Shown in pieces: positions 48,177 through 56,983 of a stretch of 64,000 nucleotides of DNA. Below the pieces are notes generated by a model. It saw only the letters and a list, made by a program, of their open reading frames with translations. It did not search any database and was not told where the DNA came from. Both the position numbers and the translations under genes were made by a program. The DNA is taken from NCBI RefSeq assembly GCF_023652955.1, contig NZ_JAKLOY010000003.1, forward strand, positions 248,001 through 312,000, in the 5' to 3' direction. Position 1 is the first letter of the stretch. Each line of letters begins with the position of its first letter. The stretch comes from Geomonas sp. Red32 (GTDB lineage Bacteria; Desulfobacterota; Desulfuromonadia; Geobacterales; Geobacteraceae).

Positions 48177-49063
48177 TGCTCGACGGTTTTTTTGTGATCG
48201 ACAAGGCGGCGGGCGTCTCCTCCCATGACGTGGTCGCCAAGGTCAGGCGCGCCATCGGGCAGAAGAAGGTCGGCCATACCGGCACCCTGGATCCTTTCGC
48301 CACCGGCGTTCTCCCGGTCGCGGTGGGGGAGGGGACCAAGGCCATCCAGTTCCTGGACGAGTCGGAGAAGGAGTACCGGGCAGTTCTCAAGCTCGGGATC
48401 GCCACCGACACCCAGGATCTGACCGGCACCGTAATCGCCGAGCGGGACGCTTCGCAGCTTACCCCTGAGGACCTGGAACGGCTGGTGCCGACCTTCCTCG
48501 GGAAGCTCGACCAGCTCCCCCCCATGTTCTCGGCTTTGAAGCGGGACGGGGTGCCGCTCTACAAACTGGCCCGCAAGGGGGTGGAGATCGAGCGCGAGAC
48601 CCGCGAGGTCGAGATCCACTCGCTCACCTTCGACTGGATCCGGCTCCCGGAGGCCTGCTTCACCGTACGCTGCTCGCGCGGGACCTACGTCCGCACGCTG
48701 GCGAACGACATCGGCGAGGCGCTCGGCTGCGGGGCTCACCTTTTGTCGCTCAGGCGCCTCAGGAGCGGCATGTTCGAGGAGGCGCGCGCCATCGGCATCG
48801 AGGAGCTGGCCGCCGCCGAGGACCAGGCGTCGCTCCTGATCACCCTCGACCAGGCGCTGGCCCATCTCCCCATCCTCCCGTTGAACGGCGAGGGGGAGCG
48901 CAAGGTTTCCCATGGGGTCGCTCCCGGCGAGAACGATTTCGCCGCTCCCGCTCCCTGGCTCACTGTCGGCCAAAAGGTGCGACTGTATCAGGGAGAGCGC
49001 TTGGCAGCAGTAGGGGAGTACAGCAGTGACAGAACGGTGCGCGTGTTAAGGGGCTTTAACTAG
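48176..49063 (+). CDS. truB: tRNA pseudouridine(55) synthase TruB
   Basis: Makes pseudouridine 55 in the T-loop of nearly all tRNAs. The 295 residues begin GFFVIDKAAGVSSHDVV and carry the catalytic aspartate D39 in HTGTLDPFATGVLP, plus CSRGTYVRTLANDIGEALG. A PUA-like domain closes the chain. Translationally coupled to the DHH gene by a one-base overlap. The rpsO promoter lies just after its stop. Confidence 0.95.
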   Translation: MLDGFFVIDKAAGVSSHDVVAKVRRAIGQKKVGHTGTLDPFATGVLPVAVGEGTKAIQFLDESEKEYRAVLKLGIATDTQDLTGTVIAERDASQLTPEDLERLVPTFLGKLDQLPPMFSALKRDGVPLYKLARKGVEIERETREVEIHSLTFDWIRLPEACFTVRCSRGTYVRTLANDIGEALGCGAHLLSLRRLRSGMFEEARAIGIEELAAAEDQASLLITLDQALAHLPILPLNGEGERKVSHGVAPGENDFAAPAPWLTVGQKVRLYQGERLAAVGEYSSDRTVRVLRGFN

Positions 49064-49072
49064 CTATTGTCC

Positions 49073-49101
49073 TTTACAGGTAGCTGTTTTTGTGTTAAAC
49101 A
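49073..49101 (+). promoter_or_regulatory. Extended -10 promoter of rpsO-pnp
   Basis: TTTACA at 49073-49078, a 17-base spacer and TAAACA at 49096-49101 with the extended TG at 49093-49094. The -10 region TGTTAAACA is identical to that of the rimP operon promoter. Confidence 0.6.
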
Positions 49102-49182
49102 AGGGGGATGATGATCTTTCCGCGATTTCTATTGTCGCGGCGCAGACATAAACATTTTGTAACTGGAAGGAGGTGTAAGAAA

Positions 49183-49449
49183 ATGCTGGCAACCGAAAAG
49201 AAACAGGATATCATCTCTGCTCATAAGCTCCATGACTCCGACACCGGGTCTCCGGAAGTGCAGATCGCGATCCTCTCCGAGCGCATCACGTATCTCACCG
49301 AGCACTTTAAAGTGCACAAGAAGGATCACCACAGCCGTCGCGGTCTGTTGAAGATAGTCGGTCAGAGAAGGGGTCTGCTTGACTATCTGAAGAAGAAAGA
49401 CGTCAACAGGTACAAAGCGATCATCGAGAAACTCGGTATCAGAAGGTAA
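49183..49449 (+). CDS. rpsO: 30S ribosomal protein S15
   Basis: Primary 16S rRNA-binding protein of the 30S platform, 88 residues, starting [29 protein letters not shown] and ending [12 protein letters not shown], fully typical. GGAAGGAGGTG lies at 49166-49176 before the ATG at 49183. An apparent earlier ATG at 49108 was rejected because it only adds a non-conserved extension. The order rpsO-pnp is conserved widely. Confidence 0.97.
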   Translation: MLATEKKQDIISAHKLHDSDTGSPEVQIAILSERITYLTEHFKVHKKDHHSRRGLLKIVGQRRGLLDYLKKKDVNRYKAIIEKLGIRR

Positions 49450-49452
49450 CAG

Positions 49453-49497
49453 AAGGCAGTATACCTCCACGGGTATATTGCCTTTCCTCTTTTTTTC
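49453..49497 (+). terminator. Hairpin between rpsO and pnp
   Basis: AAGGCAGTATACC (49453-49465) pairs with GGTATATTGCCTT (49472-49484), one G-T pair, followed by TCCTCTTTTTTT. In Escherichia coli this gap has a terminator and an RNase III site controlling pnp; a similar partial terminator role is plausible. Confidence 0.75.
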
Positions 49498-49624
49498 GCA
49501 AGGGCCTTAGTGCCCTTTTCTCTTTGTTGGGGGCGTGGATAAATGCGTTTTGCCCGCTGCGGCAGGACGTCTTTATCGGCGGCCCCAACACCAACCTCAA
49601 TACGTAATCAGGAGGCCGTTTAAC

Positions 49625-51721
49625 ATGGCACAACACACAGTACAGGCAGAATGCTGCGGCAAGACCATCACCATAGAAACCGGCAAGATCGCCAAGCAGG
49701 CGAGCGGCGCCGTCATGATCAAAAGCGGCGACACCATGGTGCTGGTCACCGCGGTGGCTATGAAGACCGCCAAAGAAGGGCAGGGCTTCTTCCCGCTCAC
49801 CGTTAACTACCAGGAGAAGGCGTACGCAGGCGGCCGCATCCCCGGCTCCTTCTTCAAGCGCGAGGGGCGTCCCTCCGACAACGAAACCCTCACCTGCCGT
49901 CTCATCGACCGCCCGATCCGTCCGCTGTTCCCGGAGAACTTCCTGAACGACACCCAGATCATGGCCACCGTCATGTCGGCGGACAAGGACCACGATCCGG
50001 GCATCCTCTCCATGATCGGCGCCTCCGCGGCCCTCATGGTCTCCGACGTCCCTTTCGCCGGCCCGATCGCCGGCGTCAAGGTCGGCCGCGTCGACGGTCA
50101 GCTGATCGCCAACCCCTCCGCCGAGCAGGAAGAGAAGAGCGACCTGGAGATCGTGATCGCCGCCAGCAAGGACGCCATCCTGATGGTCGAAGGCTCGGCC
50201 GCCGAGGTTTCCGAGAACGATCTTTTGGAAGCCATCTTCTTCGGCCACGCCGCCGTGCAGCCGATCCTGGCCGCCCAGGAAGAGCTGGCCGCCAAGGTCG
50301 GCACCGCCAAGCGCGTCATCGCCCCGCCGGTGGTTAACGAGGAGCTGAAAGCCAAGGTCAAGGCGCTCGCCTACGACAAGATGAAGGAAGCGGTCCGCAT
50401 CAAGACCAAGATGGAGCGTCACGACGTCATCGACGCCATCACCGCCGAGGCCGTCGCCGCCGTTGCCGGTGAGTACCCTGATTCCGAGAAGGAAGTGAAG
50501 ACCTTCATGGAAGACTTCGAGTACGACCTGGTCCGCGAGCACATCATCAAGGACGGCGAGCGTATCGACGGCCGCGACACCAAGACCATCCGCGCCATTT
50601 CCACCGAGGTGAGCCTGCTCCCGCGCGCCCACGGTTCCGCCCTCTTCACCCGCGGCGAGACCCAGGCCATCGTGGCCGCCACCCTCGGCACCTCGGTCGA
50701 CGAGCAGCGCATCGACTCGCTCTACGGCGACTCCAGGAAGAAGTTCCTCCTTCACTACAACTTCCCGCCGTACTCCGTCGGCGAGACCAGCTTCCGCCTG
50801 GCTCCGGGGCGCCGCGAGATCGGCCACGGCATGCTGGCCGAGCGCGCCCTGCAGCAGGTGCTCCCGAAGCATGACGACTTCCCCTACACCATCCGGATCG
50901 TCTCCGACATCACCGAGTCCAACGGCTCCTCCTCCATGGCCACCGTCTGCGGCGGTGCGCTTTCCATGATGGACGCCGGTATCCCGATCAAGGCTCCGGT
51001 AGCCGGTATCGCCATGGGCCTCATCAAGGAAGGCAACGACTTCGCCATCCTCTCCGACATCCTCGGTGACGAGGACCACCTGGGCGACATGGACTTCAAA
51101 GTGGCCGGTACCGCCGACGGCGTCACCGCGCTGCAGATGGACATCAAGATCGGCGGCGTGACCCGCGAGATCATGCAGGCAGCCCTCGCCCAGGCCAAAG
51201 CAGGCCGTCTCCACATCCTCGGCGAAATGGCGAAGAGCCTGGAGAAGCCGAGGACCGATCTTTCCGCCTTCGCCCCGCGCATCACCACCATCTGGGTCAA
51301 GGTCGACAAGATCCGCGACGTCATCGGTTCCGGCGGCAAGAACATCCGCTCGGTCACCGAGGCTACCGGCGTCAGCATCGATATCGAGGACACCGGTAAG
51401 ATCAACATCGCTTCCACCAACAAGGAAGCCTGCGATCTCGCCATCAAGATGATCCGTAACCTCACCGCCGAGGCCGAGGAAGGCAAGCTCTACATGGGCA
51501 CCGTCAAAAAGATCATGGAATTCGGCGCTTTCGTCGAAATCTTCCCGGGCACCGACGGCCTCGTCCACATCTCCGAGCTCGACACCGAGCGCGTGAAAAA
51601 CGTCACCGACGTCCTCAACGAGGGTGACCGCGTCCTGGTCAAGTGCATCGGCATCGACAAGCAGGGCAAGATCAAGCTCTCCCGTAAAGAGGCGCTGGGC
51701 GCCACTTTCACCGAGGAGTAA
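49625..51721 (+). CDS. pnp: Polyribonucleotide nucleotidyltransferase (PNPase)
   Basis: Phosphorolytic 3'-5' exoribonuclease of the degradosome. The 698 residues contain two RNase PH domains (about 5-215 and 300-540), the KH domain ([26 protein letters not shown]) and the S1 domain ([28 protein letters not shown]). The ATG at 49625 has GGAGG nine bases upstream; the upstream start at 49535 adds a non-conserved stretch and was rejected. Confidence 0.97.
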   Translation: MAQHTVQAECCGKTITIETGKIAKQASGAVMIKSGDTMVLVTAVAMKTAKEGQGFFPLTVNYQEKAYAGGRIPGSFFKREGRPSDNETLTCRLIDRPIRPLFPENFLNDTQIMATVMSADKDHDPGILSMIGASAALMVSDVPFAGPIAGVKVGRVDGQLIANPSAEQEEKSDLEIVIAASKDAILMVEGSAAEVSENDLLEAIFFGHAAVQPILAAQEELAAKVGTAKRVIAPPVVNEELKAKVKALAYDKMKEAVRIKTKMERHDVIDAITAEAVAAVAGEYPDSEKEVKTFMEDFEYDLVREHIIKDGERIDGRDTKTIRAISTEVSLLPRAHGSALFTRGETQAIVAATLGTSVDEQRIDSLYGDSRKKFLLHYNFPPYSVGETSFRLAPGRREIGHGMLAERALQQVLPKHDDFPYTIRIVSDITESNGSSSMATVCGGALSMMDAGIPIKAPVAGIAMGLIKEGNDFAILSDILGDEDHLGDMDFKVAGTADGVTALQMDIKIGGVTREIMQAALAQAKAGRLHILGEMAKSLEKPRTDLSAFAPRITTIWVKVDKIRDVIGSGGKNIRSVTEATGVSIDIEDTGKINIASTNKEACDLAIKMIRNLTAEAEEGKLYMGTVKKIMEFGAFVEIFPGTDGLVHISELDTERVKNVTDVLNEGDRVLVKCIGIDKQGKIKLSRKEALGATFTEE

Positions 51722-51734
51722 AATCTCCCGCCTG

Positions 51735-51763
51735 CTGGCACTTCACGACTTTCACGGTATAGT
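51735..51763 (+). promoter_or_regulatory. Candidate promoter for a leaderless M16 peptidase mRNA
   Basis: CTGGCA (51735-51740), a 17-base spacer and TATAGT (51758-51763). The expected transcription start, seven to eight bases on, coincides with the ATG at 51771, and no ribosome binding site precedes that ATG. Confidence 0.45.
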
Positions 51764-51770
51764 TTTAGCC

Positions 51771-53027
51771 ATGATAAAAAAGTCCATACTCGAAAACGGT
51801 ATCCGCGTAATCACTGAGCGGATACCGTACGCCAGCTCAGTTTCCATCGGAATTTGGGTCGCCAACGGCTCCCGCCACGAACGGCGGGAGCTGAATGGCG
51901 TCGCCCATTTCATCGAACATCTCCTCTTCAAAGGAACCGAACGCAGAAGCGCCCTGGACATCGCCCGCGAGATCGACTCGGTGGGCGGGGTCCTCAACGC
52001 CTTCACCAGCCGCGAGTACGTCTGTTACTACGCGAAAGTGCTCGACAAGTTCCTCCCCAACGCCGTCGATCTTCTGACCGACATCTTCCTCCATTCAACC
52101 TTCGACCCCGAAGAGATCGAAAAGGAACGCCGCGTGGTGCTCCAGGAGATCAACATGATGGAGGACACCCCGGACGACCTGATCCACGACATCTTCCATC
52201 AGCAATTCTGGATGGGGCACCCGCTCGGGATGTCGATCCTGGGCGATGCCGAAAGCGTCGGCGGGCTCACCCGGGATGCCATCGTGGGGTACAAGGAGCA
52301 CATGTACCGCGGCGACGACATCATCGTCTCGGCGGCCGGTAACCTCACCCACGAGGAACTCGTCTCGCTGGTGGAGCAGCACCTCCACGTGCTCCCCTCC
52401 GGCTCCGGGCGCGTGGAAACCGCGCTCCCCGTTTACGAGCGCCGCTTGGAGATCGCCGAGAAAGACCTGGAGCAGGTCCACGTCTGCCTGGGACTCAAGG
52501 GGGTACAGCAGAACGCGCCCGAACGGTATGACGCATTCATCCTCAATACCATCCTCGGCGGCTCGATGAGCTCGCGGCTCTTCCAGGAAGTCCGCGAGAA
52601 GAGCGGGCTCGCTTACTCGGTTTACTCCTACCTCGCCTCCCACGCCGATGCCGGGTCGCTGGTGGTCTACGCAGGCGCGAGCCCGGAGAACAGCGAGGAG
52701 CTTTTGGACATCCTGCTTCGCGAGCTTCGCCGCTTCAAGGAAGAGCCGGTCACCCTGTGCCAGCTGGACGCCGCCCGCGACCAGCTCAAGGGGAACCTCC
52801 TTTTGTCGCTCGAGTCGAGCGATAACCGGATGTCGCGCCTGGCCAAGAACGAGATCTACTTCGGCGCGCCGCTGCTTCTTACCGACATCATGGCCGGCTT
52901 CGATGCGGTCAGCTCGCAGAGCATCCAGGCCCTCGCCAACAACATCCTCGACAATTCAGCCCTCACGCTGGTAATGCTGGGAAGGGTGAATCCCTCGCAG
53001 TTCGTCCCCGCGCAGATCAACGTATAG
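51771..53027 (+). CDS. M16-family zinc peptidase (processing-protease type)
   Basis: A 418-residue single-unit M16 peptidase related to mitochondrial processing peptidase beta and Bacillus YmxG. The inverted zinc motif HFIEH (H46, E49, H50) is in NGVAHFIEHLLFKGT, with the distal glutamate in VLQEINMMEDTPDD. The C-terminal half has the second M16 domain with GGSMSSRLFQEVREKSGLAYSVYSY. The usual order pnp-M16-dut is kept. No ribosome binding site is visible. There is no signal peptide, so it acts in the cytoplasm; substrate unknown. Confidence 0.92.
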   Translation: MIKKSILENGIRVITERIPYASSVSIGIWVANGSRHERRELNGVAHFIEHLLFKGTERRSALDIAREIDSVGGVLNAFTSREYVCYYAKVLDKFLPNAVDLLTDIFLHSTFDPEEIEKERRVVLQEINMMEDTPDDLIHDIFHQQFWMGHPLGMSILGDAESVGGLTRDAIVGYKEHMYRGDDIIVSAAGNLTHEELVSLVEQHLHVLPSGSGRVETALPVYERRLEIAEKDLEQVHVCLGLKGVQQNAPERYDAFILNTILGGSMSSRLFQEVREKSGLAYSVYSYLASHADAGSLVVYAGASPENSEELLDILLRELRRFKEEPVTLCQLDAARDQLKGNLLLSLESSDNRMSRLAKNEIYFGAPLLLTDIMAGFDAVSSQSIQALANNILDNSALTLVMLGRVNPSQFVPAQINV

Positions 53028-53039
53028 AATCGAGATTCC

Positions 53040-53480
53040 ATGACCAGCCTCACCGTCCGCATAAAGAAGCTCAGGGAGACCTCCATCCCGAGTTACCAGA
53101 CCGAGCATGCCGCCGGCGTCGACCTGCACGCCGCCCTTGATGCACCGTTCATGCTGAAACCGGGCGAGCGCGCACTGGTTCCGACCGGGCTCGCGCTGGA
53201 GATTCCTCCCGGGTACGAGGCGCAGGTGCGGCCGAGAAGCGGGCTGGCGCTTCGCCATGGCATCGCGCTGGTCAACTCTCCCGGCACCATCGACGCCGAC
53301 TACCGGGGCGAGGTGGGGGTGATCCTGATCAACCTGGGGAGCGAGCCCTTCACCGTACAAGACGGCGAGCGGATCGCCCAGATGGTCTTCGCCAAATGCG
53401 AGCGGGCTTCTTTCGTGGAGGTCGAGGAACTGGGCGATACCGGCCGCGGCAGCGGCGGCTTCGGGCATACGGGAAGGTAG
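53040..53480 (+). CDS. dut: Deoxyuridine 5'-triphosphate nucleotidohydrolase
   Basis: Hydrolyses dUTP to dUMP, keeping uracil out of DNA and supplying dTMP synthesis. The 146-residue trimeric type has all five motifs: [41 protein letters not shown] and the C-terminal [10 protein letters not shown]. It begins 12 bases after the M16 peptidase stop. A repeat element follows. Confidence 0.96.
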   Translation: MTSLTVRIKKLRETSIPSYQTEHAAGVDLHAALDAPFMLKPGERALVPTGLALEIPPGYEAQVRPRSGLALRHGIALVNSPGTIDADYRGEVGVILINLGSEPFTVQDGERIAQMVFAKCERASFVEVEELGDTGRGSGGFGHTGR

Positions 53481-53518
53481 ACCCACCCTTGCCTTAAAGA
53501 CCTCACCCTGCCAATGGT

Positions 53519-53608
53519 TCCCCCCTTGTTAAAGGGGGGACAGGGGGGATTTGCCTTTGACATGGCATCCACGTCCAATCCCCCGGCGCCCCTTTGGCGA
53601 GGGGGGGA
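53519..53608. repeat. MITE-like element, second copy (family B, right end diverged)
   Basis: The left end (53519-53553) has CCCCCCTTGTTAAAGGGGGG then GGGGGGATTTG, matching the ends of the element at 46608-46829. The right end (about 53576-53608) is an imperfect inverted copy, CAATCCCCC then CCCCTTTGGCGAGGGGG. Only about 22 bases separate the two ends, so this is a short form. The rest of the gap to 53727 shows nothing recognisable. Confidence 0.65.
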
Positions 53609-53727
53609 GAGCTATCGAAGGTCGCGGCTATTCCCTTTAATGAGCTTTACCTCCCTTGCGTCTTGCATTAAAATATAGATGTTATGCGTCAACCCAAGCC
53701 CAACAACAACCAGATGGGGGTAGCGGC

Positions 53728-54831
53728 ATGAAAGATCCACGCAACAGGCAGTTAGCAGAAGTTCTCGTCAACTACTCGACCCGGGTGGAACCGGGCGACG
53801 TCGTGCTGATCTCCGCTTCCGGTTTCGAGGCGGCACCCTTGGTGAAGGAGATCTACGCCCTCTGCATCGAGAAGGGCGCGGCCTACGTCGAGTACGAGTT
53901 CACCTCTCCCGATATCAACCGCTACTTCTTCAACAAGGCCAGCGAAGAGCAGCTCTCCTACTTCCCTGAGCACAAGCTCGAGTTCATGAAGAAGGCGACC
54001 GTCTTCATCGGCCTGACCGCCTCCGACAACTCCATGGTCATGGCCCAGGCCAACCAGGCCAGCATGATCGCCTGGTCGAAAAAGGTGCGCCCGATCATCG
54101 ACCAGAGGGTCAAGCATACCCGCTGGGTGATCACCCGTTACCCGACCCACGGCGCCGCCCAGGAGGCGCGCATGAGCCTCGACGAGTACGCCGACTACCT
54201 GTTCGCCGCCACCTGCATGGATTGGGAGGCGGAGTCGAAGAAGCAGGACGCGCTGAAGGCGTGCATGGACGCCGCCGACCGGGTCCGCATCGTCGCGAGC
54301 GATACCAACCTCTCCTTCAGCCTCAAGGGGCTCCCGGGCATCAAGTGCGACGGCCGCCTCAACATCCCGGACGGCGAAGTCTTTTCGGCCCCGGTGCGCG
54401 ATTCGGTGGAGGGGTACATCACCTACAACTGCCCGACCGTCTATCAAGGGAAAGAGTTCAACAACGTCCGCCTCGAGTTCGAGAAGGGTAAGATCGTCAA
54501 GGCCACCTCGCCGGGGATGGACGCCGAATTGAACCGTATCCTCGACACCGACGAGGGGGCGCGCTACGTGGGCGAGTTCGCCATCGGCGTCAACCCGAGC
54601 ATCCGGGTCCCGATGCGCAACATCCTCTTCGACGAAAAGATCTTCGGCTCCATCCACTTCACCCCCGGTCAGGCCTACGACGAGTGCGACAACGGCAACC
54701 GTTCGGCGGTCCACTGGGACATGGTGAAGATCCTTGTTGGCGACGGTGAGCTGTGGTTCGACGATATCCTGATCCAGAAGGACGGCCGCTTCGTGCACAA
54801 GCCGCTTCTGGGGCTGAACCCCGTGGAGTAA
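53728..54831 (+). CDS. Aminopeptidase, M29 family (AmpS/AmpT-like)
   Basis: A 367-residue metallo-aminopeptidase of the thermophilic aminopeptidase family. Key stretches: GEFAIGVNPSI (metal-binding glutamate), GSIHFTPGQAYDECDNGNRSAVHWDMV (histidines and the HWDM motif) and GELWFDDILIQKDGRF. The ATG at 53728 follows GGGGGTAGCGG; an earlier start at 53656 adds a non-conserved extension. Three bases separate it from the Sua5-like gene. Confidence 0.88.
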   Translation: MKDPRNRQLAEVLVNYSTRVEPGDVVLISASGFEAAPLVKEIYALCIEKGAAYVEYEFTSPDINRYFFNKASEEQLSYFPEHKLEFMKKATVFIGLTASDNSMVMAQANQASMIAWSKKVRPIIDQRVKHTRWVITRYPTHGAAQEARMSLDEYADYLFAATCMDWEAESKKQDALKACMDAADRVRIVASDTNLSFSLKGLPGIKCDGRLNIPDGEVFSAPVRDSVEGYITYNCPTVYQGKEFNNVRLEFEKGKIVKATSPGMDAELNRILDTDEGARYVGEFAIGVNPSIRVPMRNILFDEKIFGSIHFTPGQAYDECDNGNRSAVHWDMVKILVGDGELWFDDILIQKDGRFVHKPLLGLNPVE

Positions 54832-54834
54832 GCC

Positions 54835-55446
54835 ATGCTGCTGGAGATCAACCCACAAAACCCGCAGCCGCGGCTGATCGAGAAGGTGGTCGAGACCCTG
54901 AAAAAGGACGGTGTGGTGGCGTATCCCACCGACACCACCTACGGCATCGGCTGCAGCATCTTCAGCAAGAAGGCCGTGGAGCGGATCTACCTTATCAAGC
55001 AACGGGAACGCAAGAAGCCCTTCTCCTTCATCTGCGCTGACATCTCCGAGATCGCCCGCTACGCACGAGTCAGCAACTACGCGTTCAAGCTGATGCGCCG
55101 GCTCCTTCCCGGCCCCTACACCTTCGTGCTGGAGGCGAATTCCATCGTTCCCGACCTGCTGTTGACCAAGCAACGGACGGTGGGGATCAGGATTCCGGAC
55201 AACAGGATCTGCCTCTCCATCGTCCAGGCACTCGGTTCGCCCATCGTCACCACCAGTGCCAACCTCTCCGGCGAGGACCCGATCGGCCACCCGTGGCAGG
55301 TGGAGGCCGATCTGGGGAAACAGCTGGATATCGTGGTCGACGGCGGCGAGCTCACCGCCGACGTCAGCTCCGTGGTGAGCCTCATCGGCGACGTTCCCGA
55401 GGTGCTCCGCAAAGGGGTGGGAGACGTCAGTTGGGCCGAGCGGTGA
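54835..55446 (+). CDS. Sua5/YciO/YrdC-family protein (threonylcarbamoyl-AMP synthase type)
   Basis: A 203-residue protein with the YrdC fold: YPTDTTYGIGCSIFSKKAVERIYLIKQRERKKPFSFIC binds the nucleotide, followed by LLPGPYTFVLEA and GIRIPDN...IVTTSANLSGEDP. TsaC/Sua5 enzymes make threonylcarbamoyl-AMP for tRNA t6A modification; the YciO branch looks similar and its role is less certain. The SxANxSG motif is present. Length (about 200) fits either TsaC or YciO. Confidence 0.88.
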   Translation: MLLEINPQNPQPRLIEKVVETLKKDGVVAYPTDTTYGIGCSIFSKKAVERIYLIKQRERKKPFSFICADISEIARYARVSNYAFKLMRRLLPGPYTFVLEANSIVPDLLLTKQRTVGIRIPDNRICLSIVQALGSPIVTTSANLSGEDPIGHPWQVEADLGKQLDIVVDGGELTADVSSVVSLIGDVPEVLRKGVGDVSWAER

Positions 55447-55459
55447 GGGTTGTTATAAT
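55431..55459 (+). promoter_or_regulatory. Extended -10 promoter for a leaderless small membrane protein
   Basis: TTGGGC (55431-55436), a 17-base spacer and a perfect TATAAT (55454-55459) with an extended TG (55451-55452). The predicted start falls on the ATG at 55466, six bases after the -10 box. Confidence 0.6.
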
Positions 55460-55465
55460 GGGATC

Positions 55466-55822
55466 ATGCGCAGAGTAATCGTCCGGAGCGGACTCCGGTT
55501 CATAGCCACCGGCATCGCCCTCATCCTCGTCGCCATTTTCTTCTCGGCCCAGGTTTCCGATCTTCTCTTCCTGGGGATGGCCGACGACGCGCGGCTGACC
55601 TTCCTCGGCTTCTTCGTAGGTGGGATGTGCGCCGGGTGGGGTATCCTCGTTGCGGTCCTCGGCTTCGTGCAACGCGATGTGGGCGAGCGGAAAGTGAAGC
55701 TTGCTCCCGCCTTCCTCCTGCTGGTTTCCCTCGTCGTCCTCTTCTTCGTGCTGGTCTACAACTCCTTTACCGCCCCGCCGGCCGCTGCCCCCCTGCAGCA
55801 AGGGGAAACCATCACCATCTAA
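55466..55822 (+). CDS. Small membrane protein with three helices, unknown function
   Basis: A 118-residue protein with hydrophobic segments at about 10-30, 45-70 and 83-102, separated by short charged loops (MADDARL, QRDVGERKVK). No known domain was recognised. The ATG lies only six bases after a perfect extended -10 box, and no ribosome binding site fits in that space, so it is probably translated from a leaderless mRNA, or the TATAAT is fortuitous and it is co-transcribed with the Sua5-like gene 19 bases upstream. Confidence 0.7.
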   Translation: MRRVIVRSGLRFIATGIALILVAIFFSAQVSDLLFLGMADDARLTFLGFFVGGMCAGWGILVAVLGFVQRDVGERKVKLAPAFLLLVSLVVLFFVLVYNSFTAPPAAAPLQQGETITI

Positions 55823-55867
55823 ATCGGCGTCGGACCCGCCATACTCACCCTACAGGGGAGGGAGGGC

Positions 55868-56456
55868 GCTGCGCGTGGCAAGCTGTCCGCTGCAGGTGGC
55901 AAATTGTCCGTTGCGCGATGCAAGTTGTCCGTTGCGCATGGCAAGTTGTCCGTTGCGCGATGCAAGTTGTCTGCTGCGCATGGCAAGTTGTCCGTTGCGC
56001 GATGCAAGTTGTCTGCTGCGCATGGCAAGTTGTCCGTTGCGCATGGCAAGTTGTCCGTTGCGCATGGCAAGTTGTCTGCTGCGCGCGGCAAGTTGTCTGC
56101 TGCGCATGGCAAGTTGTCCGTTGCGCGTGGCAAGTTGTCCGTTGCGCGCGGCAAGTTGTCCGGTGCGCGTGGCAAGTTGTCCGTTGCACGTGGCAAGTTG
56201 TCTGCTGCGCGTGGCAAGTTGTCCATTGCGCGTGGCAAGTTGGCCGCTGCACGAGGCAAGTTGGTCGCTGCACGAGGCAAGTTGTCTGCTGCACGAGGCA
56301 AGTTGTCTGCTGCACATGGCAAGTTGTCAGTCGCAGGTGGCAAGTTGTCAGTCGCAGGTGGCAAGTTGTCAGTCGCAGGTGGCAAGTTGTTCGTTGCAGG
56401 TGACTAGTTGTCTGTTGCACATGGCAAGTTATGTACTGCACGTGACAAGTGGCCGG
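55868..56456. repeat. Array of about 27 tandem 21-bp repeats
   Basis: Head-to-tail units with the core GCAAGTTGTCCGTTGCGC plus ATG (21 bp, consensus codons aag-ttg-tcc-gtt-gcg-cat-ggc). Unit starts step exactly 21 bases from 55880 to 56426, with decayed units at both ends. Variants are mostly single substitutions, and tcc-gtt and tct-gct forms alternate, suggesting growth by duplication of pairs. Each junction holds an imperfect palindrome TTGC-gcatg-GCAA. Because 21 is a multiple of three and no unit has a stop, the array is open in all six frames as heptads (for example GKLSVAR). No ribosome binding site marks any of these as a gene. It lies between a membrane-protein gene and queD; the flanks (55823-55867, 56457-56568) hold only a GGGGCAGC/GCTGCCCC hairpin (56505-56540). 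Confidence 0.92.
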
Positions 56457-56568
56457 CGCATCCGACCGGATAGATATGACCGGCCGGCCGGGAATGGAGG
56501 GGAGGGGGCAGCCCACCATCCGGACGTGCGCAGCTGCCCCTAAGGGCTGGTAACTCGCCCTGCCGTCG

Positions 56569-56577
56569 TGTTATAGT
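56569..56577 (+). promoter_or_regulatory. Extended -10 promoter of queD-queE
   Basis: TGTTATAGT (56569-56577): a TG followed after one base by TATAGT. The -35 region is poor, as is common for extended -10 promoters. It lies 38 bases before the queD ATG. Confidence 0.45.
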
Positions 56578-56614
56578 GCTTAATCGTCGTAATTCTTTAA
56601 ATGCTGGAGGAACC

Positions 56615-56983
56615 ATGTACCGTCTCACCATACATACCGCCTTTGCGGCCGCTCATAACCTCATCAACTACCAGGGGGACTGCGAGAACCTGCACGGCCA
56701 CAACTGGAAGGTCGAAGTCTCCATCACCACCAACGAGCTCGACAAGGCCGGCCTCGGCGTCGACTTCAAGATCCTCAAGCGGGAGACCAACGCCCTGTTG
56801 AAGACCCTCGACCACAAGTACCTCAACGAGCTTCCCCCCTTCTCTGTCATCTCGCCGTCGTCGGAGAACATCGCCCGCTACCTGTACGTCGAGCTCACCA
56901 AGATCTTCGGCAGCGACAAGGTCAAGGTCGAGATGGTCACCGTCTGGGAATCCGATTTCGCTTCCGCGAGCTACTATGAGTAA
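56615..56983 (+). CDS. queD: 6-carboxy-5,6,7,8-tetrahydropterin synthase QueD
   Basis: Second step of queuosine precursor synthesis: converts dihydroneopterin triphosphate to 6-carboxytetrahydropterin. The 122 residues keep the zinc histidines H14 (FAAAHNL), H27 and H29 (LHGHNW) and the catalytic C23 (DCENLHGH), plus a closing ESDFASASYYE. GGAGG precedes the ATG at 56615. It overlaps queE by eight bases; queC, queF and folE are not in the window. Confidence 0.95.
   Translation: MYRLTIHTAFAAAHNLINYQGDCENLHGHNWKVEVSITTNELDKAGLGVDFKILKRETNALLKTLDHKYLNELPPFSVISPSSENIARYLYVELTKIFGSDKVKVEMVTVWESDFASASYYE

Noticed and set aside
53290-53580. Minus-strand ORF with NPPCPPFNKGG-type sequence
   Set aside because: It is a translation of the palindromic repeat end plus the antisense of dut.
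55868-56456. CRISPR array
   Set aside because: Units are head-to-tail with no unique spacers, and no cas genes are present.
55627-56543. Six overlapping ORFs through the 21-bp array (heptad proteins such as GKLSVAR or NLPRATD)
   Set aside because: The repeat unit is 21 bp with no stop in any frame, so all six frames are open by arithmetic; none has a ribosome binding site or a non-repeat domain.
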